NCBI RefSeq assembly: GCF_024713945.1
Contig: NC_134683.1
Coordinates: 560,501 to 624,500 of the forward strand
Source: Dermatophagoides farinae
Taxonomy: Eukaryota > Arthropoda > Arachnida > Sarcoptiformes > Pyroglyphidae
Length of the DNA: 64,000 bases
Direction of reading: 5' to 3'
Shown: one piece after another, positions 12,801 through 24,064 of the stretch
How the letters are laid out: each line of letters starts with the position of its first letter
How positions within the stretch are numbered: position 1 is the stretch's first letter
Position numbers and translations under genes: made by a program
Notes under the pieces: model-generated
What the model was told of the DNA's origin: nothing
What the model saw: the letters and a program-made list of their open reading frames with translations, nothing else
The model's database searches: none

Positions 12801-15800
12801 ATCGACAAACGAAAACGTATGATGCGCAAAAAAAAAACCTATGACATGTGTTCAAATTGAATCCAATCCACTTTGATCATCATTACACAGGCGCGTTTTT
12901 TTTTATTATTATTACCAGAAAAAAATAAGCCAGAAAAATAATAAAACAATACCGCACACACTAGAATGTGGAGGACAACAAAAAAAAAAACCAAGAATCC
13001 AAAAGAATCCACAAAAAAACAGAAGAGAAAAGCACATATATAACGTATGTGTGTGTGTGCAAGAGTGGATCAAACAAAAAAAAAATGGAAAACCATCTTT
13101 TTTGTATCCAAAGATGCGCAAATCACAAAAAACACATATCCCAAATACCAGAAGAAAACATTTGGTTTTTTTTCTATTATTATTTCGTTCATTTATTTTG
13201 GTTCTCTATACCTTCCCCATTGAACATATAGACAACAGACACACATACGCACACAATGACATAACAAGCTTGTTTTGTGTATACTTGTTTAGTTTCATCT
13301 TTTCTTCATCTATTGAGATGAACGATATTGTTAAACTCAGCACACAAACCAAACACACACACACACACAGATTGTGTGTCATACAACAACAATATTTTTG
13401 AATGTAAGCAAATAAACCAGCAATAAGTATACAGAGTGTATATATATATTTATACCCCACCAGTGGGTTGGAACAAATCATTGAAATATTTCTTCAGTTT
13501 CTATCTCTATGTACATGGTATTGTTTTTTTTTCCACAAAAAAAACTGAATGAAATTGGAATTCAAATCAAATTCCGTTCAATTGAGTGTGCGCATAATTC
13601 TTGTAATGAATGCACCAGTGAATGCGAATAAGAATCCAACAGAAGAAGAAGAAGAATGAAAAAAATTGAAACCACAAATGTTTTTTTTTCATATATACAT
13701 TGTTCTGAAAATGAAAAGATAAAAAAAAACCGTATTCCATTTTGATATGATAATAAAGAATTTGTAGAATAATAAATGAGTCTATACTATGATGACAATG
13801 AGATTAGAATCTTTCAACAACAACAACAACAACATCACCCGACAAGCGAACCATCGTGTGTTTCAACTAATAAAAAAAAACCGCACATACCAGAGAAAAA
13901 TTCATTGAAATTTGGAACCAAAATGGATCCAAACAGACAATCAAAATGAAACCTGATAATCGATTGAATCGATTTTTTTTTATTGTCATTTCATAATCAT
14001 TATTTTTCTTCTTGAAAAAGGGTGAGAAAGAAACTCACAACAATAAAGATATCATCATTTGATTAATCAGTCAGTCAGTTAGTCAGTTTTTTTTTGTTGA
14101 TTAGAACAGAGAAGAAACAGAATCTGTAAATGAAAATTTTTTTACACTCAATATTGTTGATGTGATGTGATATATCCCGGGATTTTTTTTTGTTGTTGTA
14201 AATAATCAATATCCGACCCGATATGGAACCAGTGGATATATATTTTTTTTTGTCGTAACATTTGCGTATAATGCAAAAAAAAATCCCAAGAGTTATCCAA
14301 AATTGTGCAAAAGCAGAACGACCGCAATACGATCAGGGAAATTACCATTGAATTAATTGTGTGTGTGTGTATACGTGTGTGTTTACGCGTGTTGTTGTTG
14401 TTGTTTTCGATTATCCAGTTATCGATTGTGTGTGTGTGTGTTTGTACATATGTATCATATGCAAACATATCAAACAAACACAAAGACACACGGATTTTAT
14501 TATTTTCTGCGGTTTCTAACTAATCGGACTTTTCTGATTACCAAAAAAAAAAAGTCAAAAATCTATCCATGTACTTCCCTATGGGACCATGGATGATTTT
14601 TGGCTTTTTGTTGTTGTTGTTGTTGTTGGCAGATTTAATTGAGCCAAACGATCATGTGTTCCACATGACAGACGTTTCACATATGGATCACACATCATAT
14701 GAACCATATGCAAAACTATAAATTTGAAATTTTTAAACATATCACAACACATTCAACGATATATTCTATCCAATGTCCAATCAAAAAAAAAAAAAAAAAA
14801 TTCTTGACCACAATGAAAAAAAACCAGAAACAGAATCATTTCATATTCATTCATGCCTTGGGCATTGACTTGAAATATGAAATTCAACCAAAAAAAACAC
14901 AAGACAAGAATCATTCATGAATGCCCAAGAGAATGATGAGAATCAAGATTTGTTCGCAAAAATCATCTGAAATCGAACGACAAACAAAATATAAACATCT
15001 GCTTTTTCAACCAAATAGGAAATTTGATCCAAGAAATTCTATATTTTTTTTTAACACACAACGGAATCAAATACTTGTTTCATTTTCAATGGAAACGATA
15101 TTCTTTTGATTCAAAAACCAAACAAAAAAAAAACTTTGATTCATTTTGTTTCTGGTTCCCATAAAATCAACATTTTTAAAAACCGAAACCACGAAACCAG
15201 ATCAAACAACAACAACAACGAAAAAAATTTGTTCCACATAGTTAAGATGCGGAACAAAACAAAAAACGAGACGAAACGAAACGCAAAAAAAACGAAAATG
15301 AAAATCACAGTCTCACCAACAACATAGAGAGAGAGAAAGAGAAAAAAAAACTGACAGATTCATACAATGAATCCGGTGTCTGGTACACACACACACACAA
15401 TGTCAACAAATGTATTAACAACCGGAACAAATTCTTTCTTTTCATTGAATTCATTTTTTTTTGTTTTCATTCTAAATTCACAGTGTGGATATCAATAATG
15501 TCATCACATAATGTAGAAAAAAAAAATTTTGTTCCAAGATGAAAAAAACAAAACAACCAACCAGAATAATTTAGACACAAAACAAAAAAGGATATTCATC
15601 ATCAAAGAATTTCTACAAGATTCATTGGCCATTGAATATAAAACAGAATTTTTTTTTAGCCTCTGTTCAATATTTTCAATCAAAAAAAGAGAGAAAGAAA
15701 GAAAGATGGAACATAATCAGTGAAAACTTTTAAAAAAATCATCATCAAAAACAGGGTGATGAAAAAAAAAGAAATGTTTTCAATGGAAAAAAATTCAATT

Positions 15801-15830
15801 CAATTCAATTTCAAAAACGTGTCCTCTTTT

Positions 15831-15919
15831 TCATCATCATCATCATCATCATTTCACATGAAATTATCGTTTAGCCTAATGAGCCGTAAGTGACAACACA
15901 AAGTTTTTTTACAAAATGT

Positions 15920-15950
<31 letters not shown>
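15831..15950. repeat. Two (CAT)n tracts
   Basis: CAT trinucleotide runs at 15831-15853 and 15924-15950, separated by about 70 bases of AT-rich DNA. Shorter CAT/ATG and CAA/TTG runs occur throughout 2803-17500 and also inside the coding sequence of the PRDM8-like gene, where they give Ser, Asp and Asn runs. Confidence 0.8.
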
Positions 15951-16111
15951 ACGTCGTAGTCGTCGTCATCGTTTTTTTAAAGCATCATTTTTATTGTGAA
16001 AAAAAACACGAATGAATGGATGATGATCTGGAAAAAAATGAAAAATTCGTTCGATAACCATTTTTATGTGTTTAGAGATGTAATAATGTTTTTAAGGTGA
16101 TAGAGAGACGT

Positions 16112-16135
16112 ACACACACACACACACACACACAC
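16112..16135. repeat. (AC)n microsatellite
   Basis: Twelve AC units. A second run of similar length lies at 16600-16626. Confidence 0.9.
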
Positions 16136-16591
16136 TTGCTTGGTTGGTTGGTTGGTTTATCTCGTCGTTTGAAAATTGTTTTTTTTTGTTGTTCAAATTT
16201 TTTTCCACTGTCTCATCATCACTTTTCAATTCAGTAGTAGCAGTAGTAGGGATTTACGCTTCAAGAAGTTTTTTTTTATCATTCTCGTGTGCGACAAAAA
16301 TAAAAGTTTCCGGGAATGAAAAACTTTTTTTCCCCCCGATTGGCGAGAAATTTTCTTTTCTTTTTTTTCTGGTTTCAATCGCAAAGCAAGTGTTGGCCAG
16401 TTGATTTTACGAATTGAAATTGATCATCATCATCATCAAAATGACCATAGTGTGAGCGAAAATGTTAATCAAAACAAAAACAAAACAATCAGCCAGATAA
16501 ACAAAAAAAGAATCACTCAGATTGAATGAACAAATGAATGGATATAGTAAATTGAATTTCAAATTGATTCGATTTACAATTAATCGATATC

Positions 16592-16599
<8 letters not shown>

Positions 16600-16626
<27 letters not shown>
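16600..16626. repeat. (CA)n microsatellite
   Basis: About 13 CA units, preceded by a short TATA stretch. Confidence 0.9.
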
Positions 16627-17639
16627 AATTGAATCAATTTCGAGTATTGAATTTCGAGATTTTCATTCATAAACCACACAGGCACACACAATGGGCAAAC
16701 TAATGATTATTGGATCACAATCAATTTCATCGTTTACAGTTCAATAGATTTTAATTAAAAACAAAACAAAAAAAAAAAACAAAACACATACCATTCAATG
16801 ATGTGTTCGAAAAGAAGTAGTGGCCACAAAACAATATCCATATTAACCCCCCCCACTTCGAATAGTCGTCGATGTTTTATTTTATTCGAAATACAATCTT
16901 GTATGGAATGGATGCAAATTTGTTCAAGATTGTCCGTCTTTTTCTCGTTTCTTGATTCAATTCATGTCATTCAATCTGTCTTTTTTTTTGGTTGATTCAT
17001 TGTTGATTCATTCATTAATTCAATTCATAATGTCAAATTCAATGTTGTCAATTTTGTCTTGCTTTGCTCGAAAAAAAAAATGAAATGAAATGCAGAATAA
17101 TTCATGCTTCGTTGAATAACTAATGAAAAAAAAATGTATGACTTGCATATGATCTTCATGATCATCATCATCAACCAGTGAACGAATAGACGAGCAAACA
17201 AGAAACCTAAAAGCTTGGAATAAGTGGAATCGAATGTATATAAATGGTAAAGAAAAAACTTATGGAATTCTTATTATTCACTCACTTGTCAATGAATCAA
17301 ACATACACACACACATGTCAACCATGAGTGTAAATGAATAAAGAGAATAGAATCTCATTAGAATAATTGAATGAATCAAATAATCAATTCAAATACCATT
17401 GTGATGATGAATGAAAATAAGAATAGAGAATCAATCAGAAACCAGATATAGACACGAAAAAAACAAAGAATCAAATCAAAATAATAATAATGTGATGAAC
17501 GTATATATGATCACATGATGTCCGAATCGATTATTAATCGTCCATCATTATTATTAATGAAAACATTCGAAAATGCATAGGCTATAAATGTATACATTCA
17601 TTATAAATTTCTCATTTTGACATGATGTCGATGATGATG

Positions 17640-17916
17640 ACCATTTTATATTTTGTTCATTAAGTTGATGATCATTATCGATGGTCAATTGATGATGGAT
17701 TTAATTATGAAAATTGATTGTTTTTTTCATTATTATCCATATGGATGGCAATGGTAAAGCGAAAAAAATAAGCTAAGCAAGTCATATGAATTGTTTTGAT
17801 TTATTGATAAAAAATTGGAAAAGAAAAATGATAAAGTAAATTTTTGATTAAAATTTTTTTCAAACAATGGAATTATTATCGAATGAATGATTGTTGGTGG
17901 TAAAAGTCATGAAAGT
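17640..17916. repeat. Spacer type 4, first copy (3' flank of an RCC1-BTB gene)
   Basis: Sequence from the GTTCATTAAGTTGATGATCA stretch through AAGCTAAGCAAGTCAT to the stop codon of the next gene recurs with small differences at about 48975-49200 and 50435-50692. Its right half recurs at 20190-20326, 35375-35765 and 40155-40472. It always lies 3' of, or at the border between, RCC1-BTB units, so it moves with the duplicated gene. Confidence 0.7.
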
Positions 17917-19434
17917 TTAAAAAAATTTTGTTCGTTTTGATGAAGATTGTTGGCGATTTTTGTCCAGATGAGCAATCTTGTTATACAATTCCTTCATTTC
18001 GTATTTGATAATTAATGTACGATATGTGGGCATAGTTTGTTCATCCAAATCATTCCGTATGAATATTTCACAATATTCCATCAACCTTTCATCACCATAA
18101 CAATTGGCCAGATCAACAATTTCGACTATGTTTTGATGATTAATATGAATTTTTCCTTTATGTAACAGACGTAGATATGCATAGTATGTTTCATAGGAAT
18201 AATTTTCGATGGGTACTTGGTCATTTTCACTCCAATTACCGGAAAACATTCGTTGATAATATTCCGATGCAGATTTGAGATAACATTTGCATGCCTTAAT
18301 ACGTTTTTTGCCAATTATAAATTCCACATCATAATTATCTTGATTATCAAACAATTGGAGGATTGATTTGTACATAAATGAATCATGTGATCTGAATACA
18401 TGGATAGTTGATGCGAGACCAAATGTGAGTGGTGATGATAAAATCATTGTCGACGCAGAAGCAAATGATGAATGTGGATTATTCAATTTTTTAGGTGATG
18501 ACCATTTGCCATATTTGGTTTTTCCCCATGCATAATACCATGATCCATCATGTGCCAATGAAAATGAATGGTCTCTTGAACATGCAATTTGTTGCACATT
18601 TTTAATCGGTATTTTTGTCAACTTTGATCGTTTAATATCATCACCAAGACCAAGTTCACCATTATAATTAGAACCACATCCCCAAAGCTGACCATTTTCG
18701 AATAAAAATAATGAATGTTTGCCAGCCAAAATATTATTGATTTGGGTTGAATCAGAATTAGGAAATGAAACAAGACATGGGGTGTTTTTGTTTTTTTCAT
18801 TACCAAGCCCTAATTGACCACAACTATTAAGGCCCCAGGAATAAATTTTTTCTTCATTAGTTATTGATAAACTATGATACTCTCCACAAGCTATGAGCTT
18901 TACATTTTCTGGGTTATCAATTTTGATAATACTTTGATATGATGATTCTTCATTACCCGTTATTTGGCCATAACTATTATCACCAACAGCGAAAACATGA
19001 CCATCTTGTCGTAACATTAATAAATGCAAACATCCACAAGCAATCATCTTAAAACGATCATTATTGTTTGAAATCAATCGTAATGTTCTCTTTGTTTTCC
19101 ATTTAGATTTAACATCGCTGGCTATGAATACATGTCCATCATCAGTTAGAATGGCAACGAAATTATAGCCAGAATCTACTTGAACAATTTTTACATCATT
19201 CAAAACTGATATCCGCTGCGGTTTGGTCATATCATATTCCAACGATAACGATGAGCATATTTGTTCACCATATGCAAATGTTGCTTTTTTGGTCATCAAT
19301 AAAAATTGTTTATATTTTTTGAAAGTAAAAAAACCAAAAATTGAAACAACTGATTGAAGAAATTTTTGATCAATGTTTTTGAAATCATCTTGAAATAAAT
19401 AAATATCAATATTATCAATCGCTGATCTTGCCAT
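17917..19434 (-). CDS. RCC1-BTB protein, array gene 1 (505 aa)
   Basis: The protein has a helical leader (NIDIYLFQDDFKNIDQKFLQ), RCC1-type propeller repeats at about residues 50-315 (repeated GHVFAVGDNSYGQ, IYSWGLNSCGQLGLG, LWGCGSNYNGELGLG), a BTB domain at about 365-465 (NYDVEFIIGKKRIKACKC) and a short BACK-like tail ending SSKRTKFF. Families of this layout (RCBTB type) are known or proposed Cullin-3 adaptors; substrates here are unknown. I start at ATG 19434 because MARS-type starts are shared by nearly all copies. The in-frame ATG at 19491 would add 19 hydrophobic residues from leader DNA. The His of the usual BTB motif 'AHK' is Cys here. It shares the KRTKFF tail with gene 2 and with the third module of the three-module gene. 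Confidence 0.88.
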   Translation of the reverse strand: MARSAIDNIDIYLFQDDFKNIDQKFLQSVVSIFGFFTFKKYKQFLLMTKKATFAYGEQICSSLSLEYDMTKPQRISVLNDVKIVQVDSGYNFVAILTDDGHVFIASDVKSKWKTKRTLRLISNNNDRFKMIACGCLHLLMLRQDGHVFAVGDNSYGQITGNEESSYQSIIKIDNPENVKLIACGEYHSLSITNEEKIYSWGLNSCGQLGLGNEKNKNTPCLVSFPNSDSTQINNILAGKHSLFLFENGQLWGCGSNYNGELGLGDDIKRSKLTKIPIKNVQQIACSRDHSFSLAHDGSWYYAWGKTKYGKWSSPKKLNNPHSSFASASTMILSSPLTFGLASTIHVFRSHDSFMYKSILQLFDNQDNYDVEFIIGKKRIKACKCYLKSASEYYQRMFSGNWSENDQVPIENYSYETYYAYLRLLHKGKIHINHQNIVEIVDLANCYGDERLMEYCEIFIRNDLDEQTMPTYRTLIIKYEMKELYNKIAHLDKNRQQSSSKRTKFF

Positions 19435-20326
19435 TGTCGATAATGAAAAACACACGAAAAATTGTAATATAGACAAAATGATGATTGACAAACGAAAATT
19501 AGTATAGTATATAGTGAACTCGTTAACTATTCATTTATTCGAATGAATTCAAAACACATTTTTTCACTAAACTCCTCTGCTCGAATTGGGGTTCATCATC
19601 AATGACGTTAACAAACCATCACATTTAAATTTCTCTCCCCAATCTAAACATCATAAAAAACAAAAAAATAAAATAAAATAAATGAATTTGAACAATAACC
19701 AAAACAAACAAAAGAAAAAAAAATTACAATTCTTGAAAAATTAATAATTATCAAGCAACAAATTTAAATCAACAACAAACTGATCTATAGATGATCAAGT
19801 TAGTCAAGAATTTGGTGAAGATATTTTCACACAAGAAAATCACAAACTGGCAATGAACAAAGTCTTAATGGTGATTCAAATGAAATGACTTCACAACAAG
19901 CTGGTCTATCCAAAGATCATGACGATCATGGTTTTCAATATCAAATATCTTTATGGAAGAATAATACATCTGAAGATGAAGATCAATACGATTCGGATTC
20001 GTATTTGGTTGTATGTTTGACGCCAATTTTTTTAATCTAAAGATTATGTTAATAATCAGATTTTTTTTGTTTTAATTTTTTTCTATCACCACCATTCTCG
20101 GTCGAAATAGGAAATGAAAATTTTATCACTTTTCATTCGATAATTGGCGAAAAATTTTCCATCCATTCATAAATCAATAAAAAAAAATTGAAATAAAATT
20201 TACATTGAATACATTTCGATTTATTGATAAGAAAAATTGAAAAGAAAAATGAAAACGTAAATTTTTAATTTTTTTTGAGACAATGTGGAATGAATGATTG
20301 TTGATGGTGAAACTAGTGAAGAAAGA
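19435..20326. other. Spacer between RCC1-BTB genes 1 and 2
   Basis: The left part is AT-rich with A-tracts. 19819-20040 holds a coding-like plus-strand frame, annotated separately. 20190-20326 is spacer type 4, ending at the 3' end of gene 2. The shared leader upstream of the start of gene 1 is only partly preserved (TCGATAATGAAAAACAC). Confidence 0.6.
19819..20040 (+). pseudogene. Exon-like plus-strand fragment, unrecognised
   Basis: A 73-codon open frame follows a TGA at 19816. It encodes a hydrophilic, acidic peptide with NEQSLNGDSNEMTSQQ and KNNTSEDEDQYDSDS. Its codon content looks more coding-like than its surroundings, and it runs opposite to every array gene. A possible acceptor AG lies at 19834-19835 and a good donor GTATGT at 20011-20016, which would bound an exon of about 175 bp. 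No family is recognised. It could be a stranded exon of a gene caught up in the array, or chance. Confidence 0.3.
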
Positions 20327-21844
20327 TTAGAAAAATTTGGTTCGTTTTGTTGATGATTGTTGTCGATTTATGTCAAGATGATCAAGTTTATGGTACAATT
20401 CCTTGATTTCGTATTTTCTAATTAATGGGTGATAGATGCTTATCGTATGCTTATTCAGATCATTCCATATGAATGTTTTACAATATTCCATCAATCTTTC
20501 ATCACCATAACAATTGGCCAGATCAACAAGTTCGGTTATGATTTGATGATTAAAACGAATTTCACCCGTATGTAACATACGTAGATATGCATGATATGTT
20601 TCATATGAATAATCGTTGATTATTACTTGATCATTTTCACTCCAATTTCCGGAAAACATTCGACAATAATATTCAGATAAAGATTTTAGATAACATTTAC
20701 AGGCCAATATACATTTATCGCCGATTACGAATTTGACATCATAATTATCAGGATTATTAAATAGCCGAATGATCGATTTATATATTGAATCATGTGATCC
20801 GAATACATAGATGGTTGATGTGAGACCAAATGTGATTGGTGAATCCAATACCTGAACTGATGCAGAAGCAAATGAAGAATGTGAATCATCCAATTTTACA
20901 GGTGATGACCATATGCCATATTTGGTTCTGCCCCATGCATAGTACGATGATCCATCATGTGCCAATGACAAGAAATTGAATTTTAAACATGCAATTTGTT
21001 GCACATTTTTAATCGGTATTTTTGCCAACTTTGATCGTTCAATATCATCACCAAGACCAAGTTCACCATTTTCATTAGAACCACATCCCCAAAGCTGACC
21101 ATTTTCGAATAAAAATAATGAATGATACATGCCAGCCACAATATCTTTGATTCGTGTTGAATCATCATTTGGAAATGGAACAAGACATGGAGTGTTTCGA
21201 TTGTTTTCATCATCATAACCTAATTGACCCCAATGATTAAGGCCCCAGGAATAAATTTTGCCTTTATTAGTTGTTGATAAACTATGATACTCTCCACAAG
21301 CTATGAGCTTAACATTTTCTGGGTTATCAATTTTGATAATACTTTGATATGATGATTCTTCATTACCAGTTATTTGGCCATAACTATTATCACCAACAGC
21401 GAAAACATGACCATCTTGTCGTAACAATAATAAATGATGCCATCCACAAGCAATCATCTTGAAACGATCATTACCGGTATTGATTAATCGGAAAGTATTA
21501 TTCGTCTTCCAATTAGAATCATTGCTTGCCAGATACACTCGACCATCATCAGTTAGAATGGCAACAAAATCAGCGCCAGAATCTACTTGAACAATTGTCA
21601 TATCATCAAGACAAGATATCCGTCGTGGACTGATCATATCATGTTCCAACGATAACGATGAGCATATTACTTCACCATATGCAAACGTAGCTTCTTTGGT
21701 CATCAATAAAAATTCTTTTTCAATGTCTATGAAAGGAAACAATCTGAAAATCGAAACTACTGATGGGAGAAATTCTTGATCAATGTTTTTGAATTCATCT
21801 TTGAATAACTCAAGATCAATATTTTCATTCGGTAATCTTGCCAT
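20327..21844 (-). CDS. RCC1-BTB protein, array gene 2 (505 aa)
   Basis: The layout is typical: leader to residue 45, RCC1 repeats about 50-310 (GRVYLASNDSNWKT, GHVFAVGDNSYGQITG, LWGCGSNENGELGLG, SYYAWGRTKYG), BTB about 365-465 (NYDVKFVIGDKCILACKC) and tail ending SSTKRTKFF. It starts at MARLPNEN, directly downstream of a well-preserved shared leader with an in-frame stop. The block GDNSYGQITGNEESSYQ onward is almost the same as in gene 1, while the first repeats (NDSNWKTNNTFRL) match gene 9 better, so the gene is a mosaic of its neighbours. The likely role is a BTB ubiquitin-ligase adaptor with a propeller for partner binding, inferred from family architecture. Confidence 0.88.
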   Translation of the reverse strand: MARLPNENIDLELFKDEFKNIDQEFLPSVVSIFRLFPFIDIEKEFLLMTKEATFAYGEVICSSLSLEHDMISPRRISCLDDMTIVQVDSGADFVAILTDDGRVYLASNDSNWKTNNTFRLINTGNDRFKMIACGWHHLLLLRQDGHVFAVGDNSYGQITGNEESSYQSIIKIDNPENVKLIACGEYHSLSTTNKGKIYSWGLNHWGQLGYDDENNRNTPCLVPFPNDDSTRIKDIVAGMYHSLFLFENGQLWGCGSNENGELGLGDDIERSKLAKIPIKNVQQIACLKFNFLSLAHDGSSYYAWGRTKYGIWSSPVKLDDSHSSFASASVQVLDSPITFGLTSTIYVFGSHDSIYKSIIRLFNNPDNYDVKFVIGDKCILACKCYLKSLSEYYCRMFSGNWSENDQVIINDYSYETYHAYLRMLHTGEIRFNHQIITELVDLANCYGDERLMEYCKTFIWNDLNKHTISIYHPLIRKYEIKELYHKLDHLDINRQQSSTKRTKFF

Positions 21845-21905
21845 TATCGATGATGAAAAACACTCGAATCATAGACAAAATAATGACAAACTATATTAGA
21901 GAATT
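21845..21905 (-). promoter_or_regulatory. Shared leader/promoter element of the RCC1-BTB array (best-preserved type)
   Basis: On the minus strand the start codon is preceded by a conserved stretch of about 60 bp containing TCACTAATTCTC, ATAGTTTGTCA, CAATATTGTGTC (partial here), TCGAGTGTTTTTCATCATCG and ATAATGGCA. Matches lie upstream of most copies: 24065, 30294, 32430, 34557, 39445, 44013, 46340, 55154, 58334, 61565 and 63712. In the usual form, TAA lies in frame seven codons before the ATG, which supports the MA-type start. It probably holds the core promoter and 5' UTR; the function is inferred from conservation and position. Confidence 0.55.
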
Positions 21906-22296
21906 AGTGACGGTGGAAAAGAAATGATCAACAAAAAAAATGACAAAACTATTTGATAGATTGACAATTTGTGAAAATTATCTGGGAGTGAGCAAAAATT
22001 AATTTCGAAGGTGTGTGCATAACGTCATTCGCTACAGATTGTTTTTCACTTTTTTCTCGAATAAATCAACGGCCAGTTTTAATACCTTCAAACAGTGCTT
22101 TTAGCGACATCTGGCTGCAGCGGAAAAAATCAATTATAGTGTTGAAATGAAATCTGTTTGTGCAGCTATGTGCACCATAATCCAAGGCGCTTTAATCATC
22201 ATTATACACATAAAATGAAGAAGAAATGGAAAAAAAATTATTTATTGATGATCCAAGGAATCAATGATGATGATAAAACACATTAGATTTGAGTTG
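21845..22296. other. Leader of gene 2 and unique spacer
   Basis: 21845-21905 carries the shared RCC1-BTB leader (minus strand). The remainder, to about 22296, is mostly not seen elsewhere in the window. It contains a slightly GC-richer stretch (22000-22200) with no open frame or transposon ends that I can recognise. Confidence 0.5.
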
Positions 22297-24064
22297 ACAT
22301 TTATTCGCTTTAATACATTTTTTTTGTCTATTATAAATGTCAGGGAATTGTTATGGTTTTAATAAAATCATAACAATCCCACAAATCGAAGCCGAAATGA
22401 TCGAGCATCAAAGGATGCGACAAACATCGTTAAACATCCAAAAAAATAAAAATAATATTGTTATGAGAAAATTATAATAAATGTAAAACACAAACAAAAG
22501 ATACATTTTAGGGAATTGTTTTGTCTATTACGAAATAGACAAAACTATCATAACCGACATCAAAGGATGCGAAGAACATCCGAAAACTTTGAACATTCGA
22601 ATGATAAAACAAAACAAATTGTAATTCTGAAATTACTATATAAACGAATCTAAAAAGAATAATAAATTACGATAATTATTATTGGTGAATTTGAGTGAGA
22701 ACGTTTAATCATTGATTTATTTCTGATATAAATTCCACCTCTTAATTTAATCATCTGGATATCTGAATTATCGAATAATTGGATCAGATCGATTCAGATT
22801 TGTACTACATTTGTATGCATGGATTATTGATGTGAGGTGTGATGATAATATGATGACCATGAGGTGTGATCATCACCATTGAGAATAAACAAAAGGAAAA
22901 ATAACAAGAATTTCAACTTGGATTTTATTTAATTTTTTTTTTTTTTTTTTTTGAAATTAAACACCAGACGACAAACAAGAATACAGGAAACAAAAAAAAA
23001 GATAAATTTGAATATTTTTAAAAATTAATTTCAGCCATTTTTGATATTAACCCTTCGAGCTTATCTTTAACATTACATAGGCCAAATGTGATTGGTGAAT
23101 TGCATAACAGAGCTGATGCAGAAGCAAAAGACGAATGTGGATAATCCAATTTTCTAGGTGTTAACCATTCGTAATATTTGGTTTTTCCCCATGCATAATA
23201 CGATGATCCATCATATGCCAATGAAAAGTTCTGGAATTTTGAACACGCAATTTGTTGTACATTTTCAATTGGTATTTTTGTCAAATTTCGATTATTTTTA
23301 TCACCAAGACCAAGTTCACCATTGTAATTAGAACCACATCCCCAAAGCTGACCATTTTCGAATAAAAATAATGAATGATTGCTGCCAGCCACAATATCTT
23401 TGATTCGTGCTGAACAATTATTTGGAAATGAAACAAGAGATGGATCCCTTTTGTTGTAAAGAGTATTGAACCAGGAATAAATTTCTCCTTTATTAGTTAT
23501 TGATAAACTATGATTTAATCCACAGACTATGAGCTTGATATTTTTTAGGTTAGCAATCTGGATCATTCTTTCATATGATGATGTTTCATTACCAGTTATT
23601 TGACCAAAATCGAAAACATAACCATCTCGTTCTAGCATTAATGAATGATGCTTTCCACAAGCAATCATCTTGAAACGGCAATAATGGGGATTGATTAATT
23701 TGAAAGTATTATTAGTTTTCCATTTAGATTTAACATCGCTAGCTATGAATACATGTCCATTATTAGTTAGAATGGCAACAAAATCATAGCCAGAATCTAC
23801 TTGAACGATTTTCATATCATTTAAAATTGATATCTGTTGTGGTTTGTATATCATGTTTCAACGATAACCATGAGCATATTTTTTCACCATATATACATAT
23901 GTAGCTTCTTTGGTCATCAATAAAAATTGTTTTTTATGGAAATTTTCTTTGGAAATAAAAAAGCTGCATATCGAAACAACTGATTGGAGAAATTCTTGAT
24001 CAATGTTTTTGAAATCATCTTGAAATAACTTAATATCAATATATTCAGTCGGTGATCTTGCCAT
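22297..24064 (-). pseudogene. Broken RCC1-BTB gene 3: propeller only, BTB degraded and split
   Basis: The start region (MARSPTEYIDIKLFQDDF) is fine for about 60 codons. Then one extra TA in TATATA at about 23898-23906 shifts the frame, so EATYVYGEKICSW becomes EATYVYMVKKYAHGYR and stops. The rest of the RCC1 part is open from 23854 to 23018 but has lost blade material (DFGQITG follows the first repeats directly). It ends after PITFGL in unrelated residues, without a BTB domain. Degenerate BTB relics remain at about 22690-22805 (matching the GATTATCGAATAATTGG stretch) and 22297-22340 (TTATTCGCTTTAATAC), with about 350 bp of foreign-looking DNA between them. This is a host-gene relic and probably makes no working protein. 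Confidence 0.75.
22343..22577. repeat. Two related stem-loop units inside the relic of gene 3
   Basis: Unit 1 (22343-22420) starts GGGAATTGTTATGG and folds on itself (TTGTTATGGTTTTA with TAAAATCATAACAA, closed by GGG/CCC). It then has GCATCAAAGGATGC, itself a 5-bp hairpin. Unit 2 (22511-22582) starts GGGAATTGTTTTGTCTATT and pairs with AATAGACAAAAC, then has GACATCAAAGGATGCGA. The first ten bases and the downstream motif are shared, but the stems differ while still pairing. The units interrupt the BTB relic, so they probably belong to an inserted element of about 350 bp. The family is unknown. Confidence 0.45.

Larger units (their letters stand above)
2803..17916. other. Gene-poor, microsatellite-rich region of about 15 kb upstream of the PRDM8-like gene
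   Basis: I see no coding region that can be supported here. Open frames are short, frequently overlap on both strands, and translate to Lys/Asn/Phe/His/Cys runs from A-tracts, CAT, CAA and CA repeats. The region is peppered with A/T runs of 8-17 bases, (CAT)n, (CAA)n, (CA)n, (TC)n and (TA)n. There are no recurrent longer repeats, transposon ends or RNA-gene hallmarks that I can recognise. It may hold 5' UTR exons and cis-regulatory DNA of the PRDM8-like gene, but that is inferred from position only. The last 280 bases (17640-17916) already belong to a spacer type shared with the RCC1-BTB array. Confidence 0.6.

Noticed and set aside
5841-15723. Many open frames of 60-145 codons on both strands in the gene-poor region
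   Set aside because: They translate to Lys, Asn, Phe, Cys or His runs from A-tracts and microsatellites, overlap on opposite strands, and show no domain or consistent codon use.
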